64,000 bases of DNA from Duganella fentianensis. Lineage in GTDB: Bacteria; Pseudomonadota; Gammaproteobacteria; Burkholderiales; Burkholderiaceae_D. Below the pieces are notes generated by a model. That model was not told the DNA's origin. It searched no databases and saw only the letters and a list, made by a program, of their open reading frames with translations. The position numbers and the translations under genes were made by a program. The DNA is taken from the NCBI RefSeq assembly GCF_009857835.1, contig NZ_WWCL01000003.1, forward strand, positions 806,001 to 870,000, read 5' to 3'. Shown in pieces: positions 35,432 to 43,074 of this stretch; position 1 is the first letter of the stretch, and every line of letters begins with the position of its first letter.

Positions 35432-36724
35432 GTGAAATCCGTGTCGCTACTGCTGCTGTGTGCAGCCCAACTGACGGTGCAATTGCTGGCCGGTTCCGCA
35501 CAGGCCGAGGAGTCGGCACAGGCGCTGGCCTTCCAGCCCGTGGCCGGTACCGTGATCCCCATGGGCGGTGCCGTACGCGATAACAATGAAGCCGTGCGCC
35601 AGCGGCTGGTGCAGCTGGCCGGCGGTACGGCGGCGCGCTTTGTGGTGATCCCCACGTCCTCGTCGCTGCCTGAAAGTTCCGGAACCAATGCCGTAGAGCA
35701 ACTGCGCCGCCGTGGTGCGCAGGCGGAGCTGCTGAAGATTTCCCCGATGTGGAAAGGCGAGACACTGGAATCGGCCCGCCGCGCTGCGGCCGATCCCGAA
35801 AATGTCGAGAAGATCCGCAACGCGACGGCGGTGTTCTTTACCGGCGGCGCACAGGAGCGTACGGCCGATGTGCTCAATCCGGGCGGCGTGGCTTCGCCCG
35901 TGCTGCAGGCGGTGCGCGAGCTGCAGGCACGTGGCGGCGTAATCGCCGGTAGCAGCGCCGGTGCTGCCATCATGAGCAGCGTGATGTTCCGCGATGCGCT
36001 CAACCCTGTGCAGGTGATGAAGGGCGTGATGCGCGATGGTAAAGAGATCGAACGGGGGCTGGGCTTTGTCGGCGACCAGCTGTTCATCGACCAGCACTTC
36101 CTCAAGCGCGGGCGGGTAGGGCGCATGCTGGCGCTGATGCTGGCCAAAGGCTACAAGGTGGGGCTGGGCGTGGATGAAGACACGGCCGCCATCATCCACG
36201 GCAGCGAGATCGAAATCGTCGGTTCTAGCGGGGCGCTGCTGGTGGATCTGCGTCAGGCCAGGCGCGAGCCGGGGCCGGTGCACGTGAAGAATGTGCGGAT
36301 TTCCTACCTCGACAACGGCGACCGTTACGATCTGGCCAAGCTGCAGGGCAAGGTGCACGCGGCCAAGCAGGCGCATGGCGAGATCAAGTTCCGTCAGCCG
36401 GGCTTTGTGTCGGATCTGGAGAATATCCGCCCCGCCTATACCGATATGCTGGGCGAAAATACCATATTGCGCGCGCTGACCCAGCTGGTGGATGGCCCGC
36501 GCGACCATATCCGCGGCATCGCCTTCGATCTGGAGCAGCTGCCCGATGCACCGGTGGCCGATCCTGCACCGGAGCTGGGTTTCGAGTTCATCCTGCGGCG
36601 CGACGAGCACACGCACGGCTGGGATAGTGCAGGACTGGACGATAATGAGTACTCTATCTTCGATGCGCGGCTCGATGTGCGGCCTATCCGCATCAAGGTT
36701 CCCTTCTATCAGGCGTGGAAATGA
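35432..36724 (+). CDS. cphE: Secreted cyanophycinase (S51 family)
   Basis: A 430-residue exported serine peptidase (signal peptide ending in GSAQA) that would cut cyanophycin, a poly-Asp backbone with Arg side chains, into beta-Asp-Arg dipeptides. GSSAGA (173-178) holds the nucleophile Ser175. DQHF with RGRVGRM (220-232) and GVDEDTA (246-252) are cyanophycinase signatures. The usual GGDQ reads GGAQ (138-141). It is longer than cytoplasmic CphB (about 270) because of a C-terminal extension, as in extracellular CphE enzymes. GTG start at 35432 with AAGG upstream. It heads a five-gene operon and its TGA overlaps the next ATG (ATGA). Cleavage of other isopeptides is possible. Confidence 0.85.
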   Translation: MKSVSLLLLCAAQLTVQLLAGSAQAEESAQALAFQPVAGTVIPMGGAVRDNNEAVRQRLVQLAGGTAARFVVIPTSSSLPESSGTNAVEQLRRRGAQAELLKISPMWKGETLESARRAAADPENVEKIRNATAVFFTGGAQERTADVLNPGGVASPVLQAVRELQARGGVIAGSSAGAAIMSSVMFRDALNPVQVMKGVMRDGKEIERGLGFVGDQLFIDQHFLKRGRVGRMLALMLAKGYKVGLGVDEDTAAIIHGSEIEIVGSSGALLVDLRQARREPGPVHVKNVRISYLDNGDRYDLAKLQGKVHAAKQAHGEIKFRQPGFVSDLENIRPAYTDMLGENTILRALTQLVDGPRDHIRGIAFDLEQLPDAPVADPAPELGFEFILRRDEHTHGWDSAGLDDNEYSIFDARLDVRPIRIKVPFYQAWK

Positions 36725-38094
36725 AATCAGCATTCAGTCTGGCGGCGCTGCTGCTATGTGCTCAGGCGGTAGCGCAGGTGACGGCGCCGGCTGCTGGCCA
36801 GCAGGCCCGCGCCGTGCTGGCCAGCGGCGCCGCAGCAGCCCAGTCGCCGACCTTGCACGCCGCGCTGGACGCCGGTGCGGCCAGGGTGCTGCCGGACGTG
36901 GTGAACTGGCGGCGCGAGCTGCACGCCCATCCCGAGCTGGCCTTCCACGAGCGCCGCACGGCGGATCTGGTGGCCGGCGAGCTGCAGCGCATGGGCTACA
37001 AGGTCACGCGCGGGCTGGCTGAAACGGCCGTCATCGGCCTGCTGGAAACGGGCCGTCCCGGCCCCGTGGTGGCCTTGCGCGCCGATATGGATGGCCTGCC
37101 CGTCACGGAAGAAACTGGCCTGCCATACGCCTCGCGCGACAAGGTGCAGTCCGGCGGCAAGGAAGTGGGCGTGATGCACGCCTGTGGCCACGATATGCAC
37201 ATGGCCATGCTGCTTGGCGCGGCACGGGTGCTGGCCGATATGCGCGGTCAATTATCCGGTTCGATCAAGCTGGTATTCCAGCCGGCCGAGGAAGGCGTGG
37301 CGAACGAGCCGAATGGCGCCGAAAGGCTGGTCAAGGCGGGTGTGCTGGAAAATCCCAAGGTGTCGGCCATCTTCGGTCTGCACGTGGGCATTACACCGCA
37401 ACCGACCGGCACCATCTCGACCCGTGCCCGCGGGCTGATGGCCAGCAGCGATACCTTTGAAATTTCCGTGCAGGGCCGCCAGACCCATGGCGCGCTGCCG
37501 TGGAATGGTGTCGATCCCGTAGTGGTCGCGGCGCAGATCGTGCTGGGCCTGCAGACCATCGTCAGCCGCCAGACCAATCTGACAGTGGCGCCTGCCGTCA
37601 TCACGGTGGGGACGCTGCATGGCGGCCAGCGTGCCAACATCGTGCCCGGCGAAGTGAAAATGAGCGGCACTATCCGCAGCTTCGATCCGGCGGTGCGCGA
37701 GCAGCTGCTGGTGCAGATCAAGCGCACGGCCGAACACTTGGCAGCATCGGCCGGTGCCACGGCGCAGGTGAGTTTCGATGCCGGCTATCCCGTCACATGG
37801 AATGATCCGGCACTGACGGCGCAAATGCTGCCTAGCCTGCAGCGCGTGGCCGGTGCGCAGCTGCTCAGCGATGTAGCACCGAGCACCACCTCGGAAGACT
37901 TTTCGTATTATGGCCAGCAGGTCCCTGCTATGCTGTTCTTCCTCGGCGTGAATCCGGCTGGTAGCGACCCTGCACAATGGGCGGCCAACCATTCGCCCCG
38001 TTTCAACCCGGACGAAGCAGCTTTGCTGACGGGCGTACGCGCGCTCGCCAGCCTGGCTGCCGACTATCTGATTACACACCCGACTGCACACTGA
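36721..38094 (+). CDS. Exported M20D-family amidohydrolase
   Basis: A 457-residue metallohydrolase with a signal peptide (MKSAFSLAALLLCAQAVAQ). HACGHDMH (153-160, metal-binding Cys155 and His157), QPAEEG (187-192) and LHVG (His221) are the M20D amidohydrolase signature of IAA-amino acid, hippurate and N-acyl amino acid hydrolases; LRADMDGLPV precedes them. The start at 36721 uses the ATGA overlap with cphE; a GTG six bases earlier is possible. Its place between cyanophycinase and CphZ suggests that it trims an N-acyl or isopeptide-linked product in the periplasm, but that role is inferred. Free N-acylated amino acids are an alternative substrate. Confidence 0.88.
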   Translation: MKSAFSLAALLLCAQAVAQVTAPAAGQQARAVLASGAAAAQSPTLHAALDAGAARVLPDVVNWRRELHAHPELAFHERRTADLVAGELQRMGYKVTRGLAETAVIGLLETGRPGPVVALRADMDGLPVTEETGLPYASRDKVQSGGKEVGVMHACGHDMHMAMLLGAARVLADMRGQLSGSIKLVFQPAEEGVANEPNGAERLVKAGVLENPKVSAIFGLHVGITPQPTGTISTRARGLMASSDTFEISVQGRQTHGALPWNGVDPVVVAAQIVLGLQTIVSRQTNLTVAPAVITVGTLHGGQRANIVPGEVKMSGTIRSFDPAVREQLLVQIKRTAEHLAASAGATAQVSFDAGYPVTWNDPALTAQMLPSLQRVAGAQLLSDVAPSTTSEDFSYYGQQVPAMLFFLGVNPAGSDPAQWAANHSPRFNPDEAALLTGVRALASLAADYLITHPTAH

Positions 38095-38102
38095 AAACTC
38101 CC

Positions 38103-39233
38103 ATGGAACAGATCACAATTGCGCTGCCATCCCCCGCTGCCGGTACCACCCGTAGCCTGAGCTATCTGCGTTTTGGCCAGCAGGGTCAGGGCCCCAAGGC
38201 CTATATACAGGCTTCGCTGCATGCAGATGAATTGCCCGGCATGCTGGTGGCCCACCACCTGCGCACGGCATTGACCCAGCTCGAGCAGCAGGGACAGATG
38301 CTGGGCGAAGTGGTGCTGGTACCGGCCGCTAATCCCGTCGGGCTGGCGCAGACGCTGCTAGGCACCAGTCAGGGCCGCTTCGATCTGCGCACGGGACAGA
38401 ATTTCAACCGCATGTTCCACAATCTGTCGCAGGACGTGTGGCAGCGCGTACAAGGCCAGCTGGGGCAGGACGGGCAGGCCAACCAGCAACTGATCCGTGC
38501 GGCCATCCGTGCCAGTCTGGCCGATGGCCAGCGCGATCTGGCGGCGGCCGATGAACTGTCGGCCCAGCGGCTGGCGCTGATGCGGCTGGCCGCCGATGCC
38601 GACGTGGTGCTGGATCTGCATTGCGATTGCGAATCGCTGCTGCACCTGTACGCTGGCACCCCTTTGTGGGATAGGGTGGCGCCGCTGGCGGGCCTGATCG
38701 GCGCCCACGTGGCCTTGCTGGAGACGGAATCGGGCGATGACCCCTTCGATGAAGCCTGCTCGCGCATCTGGTGGGATATCGCTGCGCTGGCCGGTGAGCA
38801 GTTCCCGATACCGCTGGCCTGCGTGGCCGTAACCATCGAACTGCGCGGCTTCATCGACGTCGATCACGCCACGGCGGCCAAGGATGCCGCCGCCATCCTT
38901 GATTACCTGCGCCTGCAGGGCGTCGTCGCGGGCGAGCTGTCGCAGCCCGTCCCTGCGGCCTGCGAGCCGACCCCGCTGGCCGGCTGCATGCCGGTGGCAG
39001 CACCGGCCGCCGGGCTGGTGGTGTATCTGCGCGAACTGGGTAGCACCGTGCGTGCGGGTGAACCGATTATCGATCTGATCGATCCCGTCAGCGGCAGCGT
39101 GCAGCAGTTGCTGGCGCCCGTGGACGGCTATTACTTCGCCCGCGAAAACCGCCGTTACGTCGGTCCGGGTACGCGCCTGAGCAAGGTAGCGGGCAAGGTC
39201 GCACTGCGCAGCGGTCCGCTGTTGTCGGCTTAA
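38103..39233 (+). CDS. cphZ: CphZ/AotO-like beta-aspartyl-arginine dipeptide hydrolase (AstE/aspartoacylase fold)
   Basis: A 376-residue zinc hydrolase of the succinylglutamate desuccinylase/aspartoacylase family. HADE (His40, Glu43) and DLHCD (His173) are the zinc ligands, NFNR (100-103) the substrate-binding block, and VTIELRG (Glu246) the catalytic glutamate. A C-terminal lipoyl-like barrel (PAAGLVVYLRELGSTVRAGE) follows. Pseudomonas AotO, now shown to be the cyanophycin dipeptidase CphZ, has this family and the same neighbour, argR. Since cyanophycinase lies two genes upstream, hydrolysis of beta-Asp-Arg to Asp and Arg is the best call. No signal peptide, hence cytoplasmic. Eight bases separate it from the M20D gene. 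N-acyl amino acid deacylation is the alternative. Confidence 0.8.
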   Translation: MEQITIALPSPAAGTTRSLSYLRFGQQGQGPKAYIQASLHADELPGMLVAHHLRTALTQLEQQGQMLGEVVLVPAANPVGLAQTLLGTSQGRFDLRTGQNFNRMFHNLSQDVWQRVQGQLGQDGQANQQLIRAAIRASLADGQRDLAAADELSAQRLALMRLAADADVVLDLHCDCESLLHLYAGTPLWDRVAPLAGLIGAHVALLETESGDDPFDEACSRIWWDIAALAGEQFPIPLACVAVTIELRGFIDVDHATAAKDAAAILDYLRLQGVVAGELSQPVPAACEPTPLAGCMPVAAPAAGLVVYLRELGSTVRAGEPIIDLIDPVSGSVQQLLAPVDGYYFARENRRYVGPGTRLSKVAGKVALRSGPLLSA

Positions 39234-39262
39234 CGGGGCAGGGCGGTTTTAGGATAAACAGT

Positions 39263-40273
39263 ATGGGTACACCCTGTTCGATCGCACTGATATTGCTACC
39301 CGGCTTTTCGCTATACACGCTGGGCGCGGTGCGCTCCGTGTTCGCGCTGGCCAATGAAGTCGAGGGCGAGCCTTTGTACCGGCTGCGCCAGTACAGCGCG
39401 GAAGGCGAATCGGCCAGCACGCAATGCGGCCTGACGCTGGCCGCCGAGCCGCTGGAGCAGCTGCACGCCGAGCAGGGCGGGCTGCTGTTGCTGATTGCCG
39501 ACGAACGCTCCGACGAACGGCTGGGCGTGGCGTCCAGCCACCGTCTGGCCCAGCTGCTGCAGCGCTTCGGGCAGGATAGCGGCTGGACCGTCGGCGCCAG
39601 TGGCACGGGCGCGCAGCTGCTGGCCCAGCACGGGCTGCTGGATGGCTACCGTGCAGCCATCGACTGGCAGATACAGGCCGAAGCCGCCAAGCGCTATCCG
39701 GATAACGTATTCACCACGGGGCTGTTCGAAATCGACCGTAACCGCATCAGCGCCGGTGCTGGCGCTGCCGTGACGGATATGCTGCTGCACTGGCTGGGCA
39801 AACGTCATGGCAGTATCTTTGCGGCCGAAGTGGCAGTGGCGCTGGGGCTGGAGCGCATGCGCGGCGGCGACGAACGCCAGCCCGTGCCGGCCTCTTCGCA
39901 GCCGGCCGTCGGTTCGGCGCGGCTCAAAGATGCGCTGGAACTGATGGCGGCCAATCTGGCCGAGCCGCTGCCGGCGGAAGACATTGCCCAGCTGGTAGGC
40001 GTATCGCGCCGTCAGCTCGAGCGCCTGTTCCGCCAGCATCTGGACACTTTACCGTCGCGCTACTACCTCGAGCTACGGCTCAAGCATGCGCGCCGCCAGC
40101 TCAAACAGACTACCCTGTCCATCCTGCAGGTGGGGCTGGTGTGTGGCTTCACCTCGGGTTCCCATTTTTCCACCACCTACCGCAATTATTTTGGTTACAC
40201 TCCGCGGGAGGAGCGCGCCCGGCATACCATGCCGCTGGTCGAGACTGACAATGCCGGAGAGGACATCGAATGA
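39263..40273 (+). CDS. argR: ArgR-type AraC/GlxA-family regulator
   Basis: A 336-residue regulator: an N-terminal DJ-1/PfpI-like (GlxA) domain (IALILLPGFSLYTLGAVRSV) and a C-terminal AraC double HTH (about 225-325; SRRQLERLFRQHLDTLPSRY, GLVCGFTSGSHFSTTYRNYF, GYTPREERA). The HTH closely resembles Pseudomonas aeruginosa ArgR, the arginine-responsive AraC-type activator/repressor of aot and aru/ast genes; it is not the E. coli hexameric ArgR. AGGA before ATG. It follows cphZ by 29 bp and its TGA overlaps astA (ATGA). The two TGTCGC-N8-AA half-sites ahead of cphE are its probable targets. Confidence 0.88.
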   Translation: MGTPCSIALILLPGFSLYTLGAVRSVFALANEVEGEPLYRLRQYSAEGESASTQCGLTLAAEPLEQLHAEQGGLLLLIADERSDERLGVASSHRLAQLLQRFGQDSGWTVGASGTGAQLLAQHGLLDGYRAAIDWQIQAEAAKRYPDNVFTTGLFEIDRNRISAGAGAAVTDMLLHWLGKRHGSIFAAEVAVALGLERMRGGDERQPVPASSQPAVGSARLKDALELMAANLAEPLPAEDIAQLVGVSRRQLERLFRQHLDTLPSRYYLELRLKHARRQLKQTTLSILQVGLVCGFTSGSHFSTTYRNYFGYTPREERARHTMPLVETDNAGEDIE

Positions 40274-41295
40274 ATCACATGGATTACCTGCTACGTCCGG
40301 CCACCCTTGATGACCTTGACGTCATCGAAGAATTTTCCCGTGCCGCGACCTTCAGCATCCGCACCCTGAAGCCGGACCGTGCACGGCTGGCGGCGCGCAT
40401 AGAGCGCTCGCTCAAGGCCTTTGCCGGCGCGGAGCCGCCGAATGGCGACGAGCTGTATCACTTCGTGCTGGAAGATTTGCAGGCGGGGCGTGTGGTGGGC
40501 ACCAGCGGCATCGTGGCCAGCGCCGCCTCGAACGGTCGCTTCTACTGCTACCGCAACGAGTTCCTCGTGCACGGCAGCGAGGAACTGGGTATCACCAACC
40601 GCGAGCATACGCTGCGGCTGTGCGAAGACCTGTCCGGCCATACGCTGCTCAGTTCTTTCTACATCGAGCCTGACTACAGCGATACGCTGGCACCGCAGCT
40701 GCTATCGCGCGGCCGTCTGCTCTTTATCCGTAACTATCCGCACCTGTTTGCCGAGCGCATAGGCGCGGAAAATCCCGGCCTGTGCGATGACGAGGGCAAT
40801 AGCCCGGTGTGGGATGCGCTCGGTCACCGCTTCTTCAAGATGCCTTTCCCCGAGGCCGAGCAGCGCACGGGCGGGCGCTCCAAGAGCTATATCGCCGAGC
40901 TGATGCCGCGCAATCCCGTGTATGTCTCGCTGCTGGCCAAAGACGCCCAGTGGGCCATGGGCCAGCTGCATCCCGATGGCGAACTGCCGTTCGGCATACT
41001 GGTGGCGGAAGGCTTCGATGTGGATTCCTACGTCGACATCTTCGATGGCGGGCCGATCGCAGAGGCGCGCGTGGCCATGCTGCGCAGCGTAGTGTCGGCG
41101 CAGGATGTGGCGCTGCGCAGTGCCGCCGGTGCGACTGGTGAGGCCTGTATGGTGGCCAATCTGGAACGTGCCGGCTTCCGCGCCACGCTGGCGCACGGCG
41201 AGTTCCTCGACGATAATCTGCAACTCGCGGATAGCGCTATCGCGCGGCTGGGCCTGAAGGACGGCGCCTCTGCCTGTGCCGTACGGCTGGACTAG
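40270..41295 (+). CDS. astA: Arginine N-succinyltransferase
   Basis: A 341-residue GNAT-like enzyme that transfers succinyl from succinyl-CoA to the alpha-amino group of arginine, the first step of the AST pathway. LRPATLDDLDVIEEFSRAAT, YCYRNEFLVHGSEELGI, LCEDLSGHTLLSSFYIEPDY, LFIRNYPHLFAERI and ALGHRFFKMPFPEAE are family blocks. It is the last gene of the operon and overlaps argR. The remaining AST genes (astB, astC, astD, astE) are not in the window, so N-succinylarginine must be processed by genes elsewhere, or by the facing racemase and local hydrolases. Confidence 0.93.
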   Translation: MNHMDYLLRPATLDDLDVIEEFSRAATFSIRTLKPDRARLAARIERSLKAFAGAEPPNGDELYHFVLEDLQAGRVVGTSGIVASAASNGRFYCYRNEFLVHGSEELGITNREHTLRLCEDLSGHTLLSSFYIEPDYSDTLAPQLLSRGRLLFIRNYPHLFAERIGAENPGLCDDEGNSPVWDALGHRFFKMPFPEAEQRTGGRSKSYIAELMPRNPVYVSLLAKDAQWAMGQLHPDGELPFGILVAEGFDVDSYVDIFDGGPIAEARVAMLRSVVSAQDVALRSAAGATGEACMVANLERAGFRATLAHGEFLDDNLQLADSAIARLGLKDGASACAVRLD

Positions 41296-41373
41296 GCGCT
41301 TGCTTGATCTCTGGCAATGCAGGAGTGCGTGGCTGACCTAGCATGAGACTTTCGTCATGCTTAGGGGAGCACT

Positions 41374-41745
41374 ATGCCTTATGTCGCCAGCGGAGACTTC
41401 ACAAGCCAGACCGCCGTATTCGGTAACGGCCAGTGCGTTGCTCTAGTGCGAGCGCTTACTGGGGCTCCCGCATCTTCAGTCTGGCGTGAAGGCGCATCGA
41501 TTGCCGATCTTCTGGAATGCAACGGCCGTATTCCCATCGGCACTGCGATAGCCACCTTTTTTGATGGCAGGTATCCCAATTGGAATCACGGGAATCATGC
41601 CGCGATATTTCTTGGATGGACCGCCAATGGCATGGAGGTGTTCCATCAATGGCGCGGGAAAGCGCCGCATAAACGGATATTGTATTTTGGTAGCAGGCAG
41701 CCACAAACTTTCCTGCGTGCCGAGCATTATTCGATCGTCAAATGA
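41374..41745 (+). CDS. BPSL0067-family putative amidase effector
   Basis: A 123-residue protein of the BPSL0067 family, compact NlpC/P60-like cysteine enzymes. Cys21 in GNGQCVALVRA and His75 in HGNHAAIFLGW form the expected Cys/His pair, as in peptidoglycan amidases delivered by type VI secretion (Tae-like). No signal peptide. GGGGAG precedes ATG by 4 bases. Its TGA overlaps the ATG of the next gene, encoding an exported protein, which is the arrangement of an effector with its periplasmic immunity protein. No secretion genes are nearby. Base composition is lower in GC than the core genes before it. Confidence 0.75.
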   Translation: MPYVASGDFTSQTAVFGNGQCVALVRALTGAPASSVWREGASIADLLECNGRIPIGTAIATFFDGRYPNWNHGNHAAIFLGWTANGMEVFHQWRGKAPHKRILYFGSRQPQTFLRAEHYSIVK

Positions 41746-42149
41746 TACGTTCAATTATTGTTGTATTGGGATGGCTGGCTATGCCTGTGGCGCTAGCCAG
41801 TCAAACGGTATGTCCCCAAGTAGCGCCTGCCTCGTGGGGGATAGGGGCCAAGCCTCTTGAGTCGGTGCGGGTAATATCCTACCCGCAGGGCGTTACGCTG
41901 GGGGAAGATCGTGAGTACTATGCCACTCCGCCGATGGCGGAATGGAGCAAAGCTGGATACCTTTATCAGTCCTGGTATGTGAATCGCGATACCGACAAAT
42001 TTCATTATGAAGTTGATTGTGTGTATGCAGATACGGGTCGGTACCTAATTCTAGATATTGGCAGTGCGCACTACTGTCGTGCACGTTGGTTAAAAAGTCG
42101 CGATCAAGGCGTGGTCGGCCTGACTTTGAGATTTATTTGTAATAGATAG
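41742..42149 (+). CDS. Exported protein, probable immunity partner (STY0300-like)
   Basis: A 135-residue protein with a signal peptide (MIRSIIVVLGWLAMPVALAS) and a small domain with four cysteines in the mature part (VCPQVAP, DCVYA, HYCRA, FICNR). ATGA overlap with the effector gene indicates a coupled pair. Proteins annotated STY0300 family often follow BPSL0067 genes. The expected role is periplasmic neutralisation of the amidase. Assignment rests on context, signal peptide and general sequence style. Confidence 0.65.
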   Translation: MIRSIIVVLGWLAMPVALASQTVCPQVAPASWGIGAKPLESVRVISYPQGVTLGEDREYYATPPMAEWSKAGYLYQSWYVNRDTDKFHYEVDCVYADTGRYLILDIGSAHYCRARWLKSRDQGVVGLTLRFICNR

Positions 42150-42331
42150 AACAGAAGGAAAACTACCAAATTAGCCTTTCAGGTAGAGGTGATTCGTCTT
42201 TTGTATCAATCGGGGAGTTGGCTTGCGCCGCTTTATGTATTACCCGATATTGCCGAGTAAGTCATGTATAGCGGGCAGAGTGTTTGCCAGACGGAAACCT
42301 GAGGTGCACTAGTTTCAGTCTGGAGTTTATG

Positions 42332-42751
42332 ATGCGAGTCATTAGGAATTTGATCGGTGTCCTTCTGGGTATGGTCACTCTTTGTCATGCAGCAACGGAC
42401 CCCGAGTGCCTAAAGCACCTGGGCGGCGCATTCGGTGACGTTGAGTGTTTCAATGGCTTGTCGATTGAGCTCAAGAAAGAAAATCAGGTCCTGGTAAAAG
42501 AGATTTCTGCGTCTATTCCTTCTGGTAATAAGAATAGAAATCTCGTGAAAGACTATTTACGGCATCAGGAGAAGGGGCGGGATTTTTGTGAACTTAGTCG
42601 TCAGTCGTTAACGAATTGGAAGCGTGAGGTGAAAGCGAAGAATCCTCGTTACTATGATTATGATGTCGCTTACTATGAGTGTCTTTACCTTCTTGTGGAA
42701 CAAGAAAATAGATTCCTGAAGAATTTATCGAAGAATGTAGACCAAAGATGA
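42332..42751 (+). CDS. Small exported protein of unknown function
   Basis: A 139-residue protein: signal peptide MRVIRNLIGVLLGMVTLCHA, then a charged helical mature domain with three spaced cysteines (DPECLKHLGG, DVECFNG, DFCELSRQS). The pattern recalls LprI/DUF1311-type lysozyme-inhibitor-like proteins, but I cannot confirm that. GGAG lies 6 bases before 42332 (3 before the alternative ATG at 42329). It sits in AT-richer DNA between the effector/immunity pair and the tRNA-Phe attachment repeat. Another immunity or inhibitor protein is possible. Confidence 0.6.
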   Translation: MRVIRNLIGVLLGMVTLCHAATDPECLKHLGGAFGDVECFNGLSIELKKENQVLVKEISASIPSGNKNRNLVKDYLRHQEKGRDFCELSRQSLTNWKREVKAKNPRYYDYDVAYYECLYLLVEQENRFLKNLSKNVDQR

Positions 42752-42887
42752 TGATTTGTAGCGACTGAGTCCAGTTCGCACAGATCGCTGATTGATTTTC
42801 GGCGCTGTCCTTATTTGGATAGTAGGGAGCACAGGGTGGGAATGAAAGAGTATTCACTGTGAGAATACAGCTTTGGATCGCAACAAC

Positions 42888-42915
42888 AAAAACGCCACCC
42901 TAAGGTGGCGTTTTT
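42888..42915. terminator. Bidirectional intrinsic terminator near the left tRNA-Phe repeat
   Basis: A perfect 12-bp stem AAAAACGCCACC / GGTGGCGTTTTT with loop CTAA, giving a T-run on both strands. It lies 9 bp from the left 47-bp repeat, where a tRNA-Phe terminator would be expected if that repeat marks the original downstream flank. Confidence 0.9.
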
Positions 42916-42923
42916 GCTTAATT

Positions 42924-42970
42924 CTTGGTGGCCCGGGGCGGAATTGAACCACCGACACAAGGATTTTCAA
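42924..42970 (-). repeat. Left attachment repeat: copy of the tRNA-Phe 3' half
   Basis: A 47-bp sequence identical at 46 of 47 positions to 46811-46857, which covers the 3' end of tRNA-Phe from the anticodon loop to CCA. Beyond base 42970 similarity stops, so the 5' half of a tRNA is missing. Same orientation as the intact gene. Confidence 0.92.
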
Positions 42971-43074
42971 AACAAGGCTCTGCCGCACGCGCCAACTCGT
43001 TACTTAGGTCATCAGCAAGATAGCGAGTCTGACGCTGATCACGTAATGCGTCATGGAAGTGTTAGATTGCACCG

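Noticed and set aside
38103..39233. Assignment as astE, succinylglutamate desuccinylase
   Set aside because: The fold is shared, but the argR neighbour, C-terminal barrel extension and upstream cyanophycinase fit CphZ/AotO better.
42929..43003. A second complete tRNA gene at the left repeat
   Set aside because: Only the 3' half matches tRNA-Phe; the D-arm and 5' acceptor strand are missing, so it is an attachment-site copy.
42922..43060. Minus-strand frame containing RYLADDLSNELARAA that runs into the tRNA-Phe repeat, considered as an integrase C-terminus
   Set aside because: Too short, and no tyrosine-recombinase catalytic motif is visible; it could be chance translation of diverged tRNA flank.
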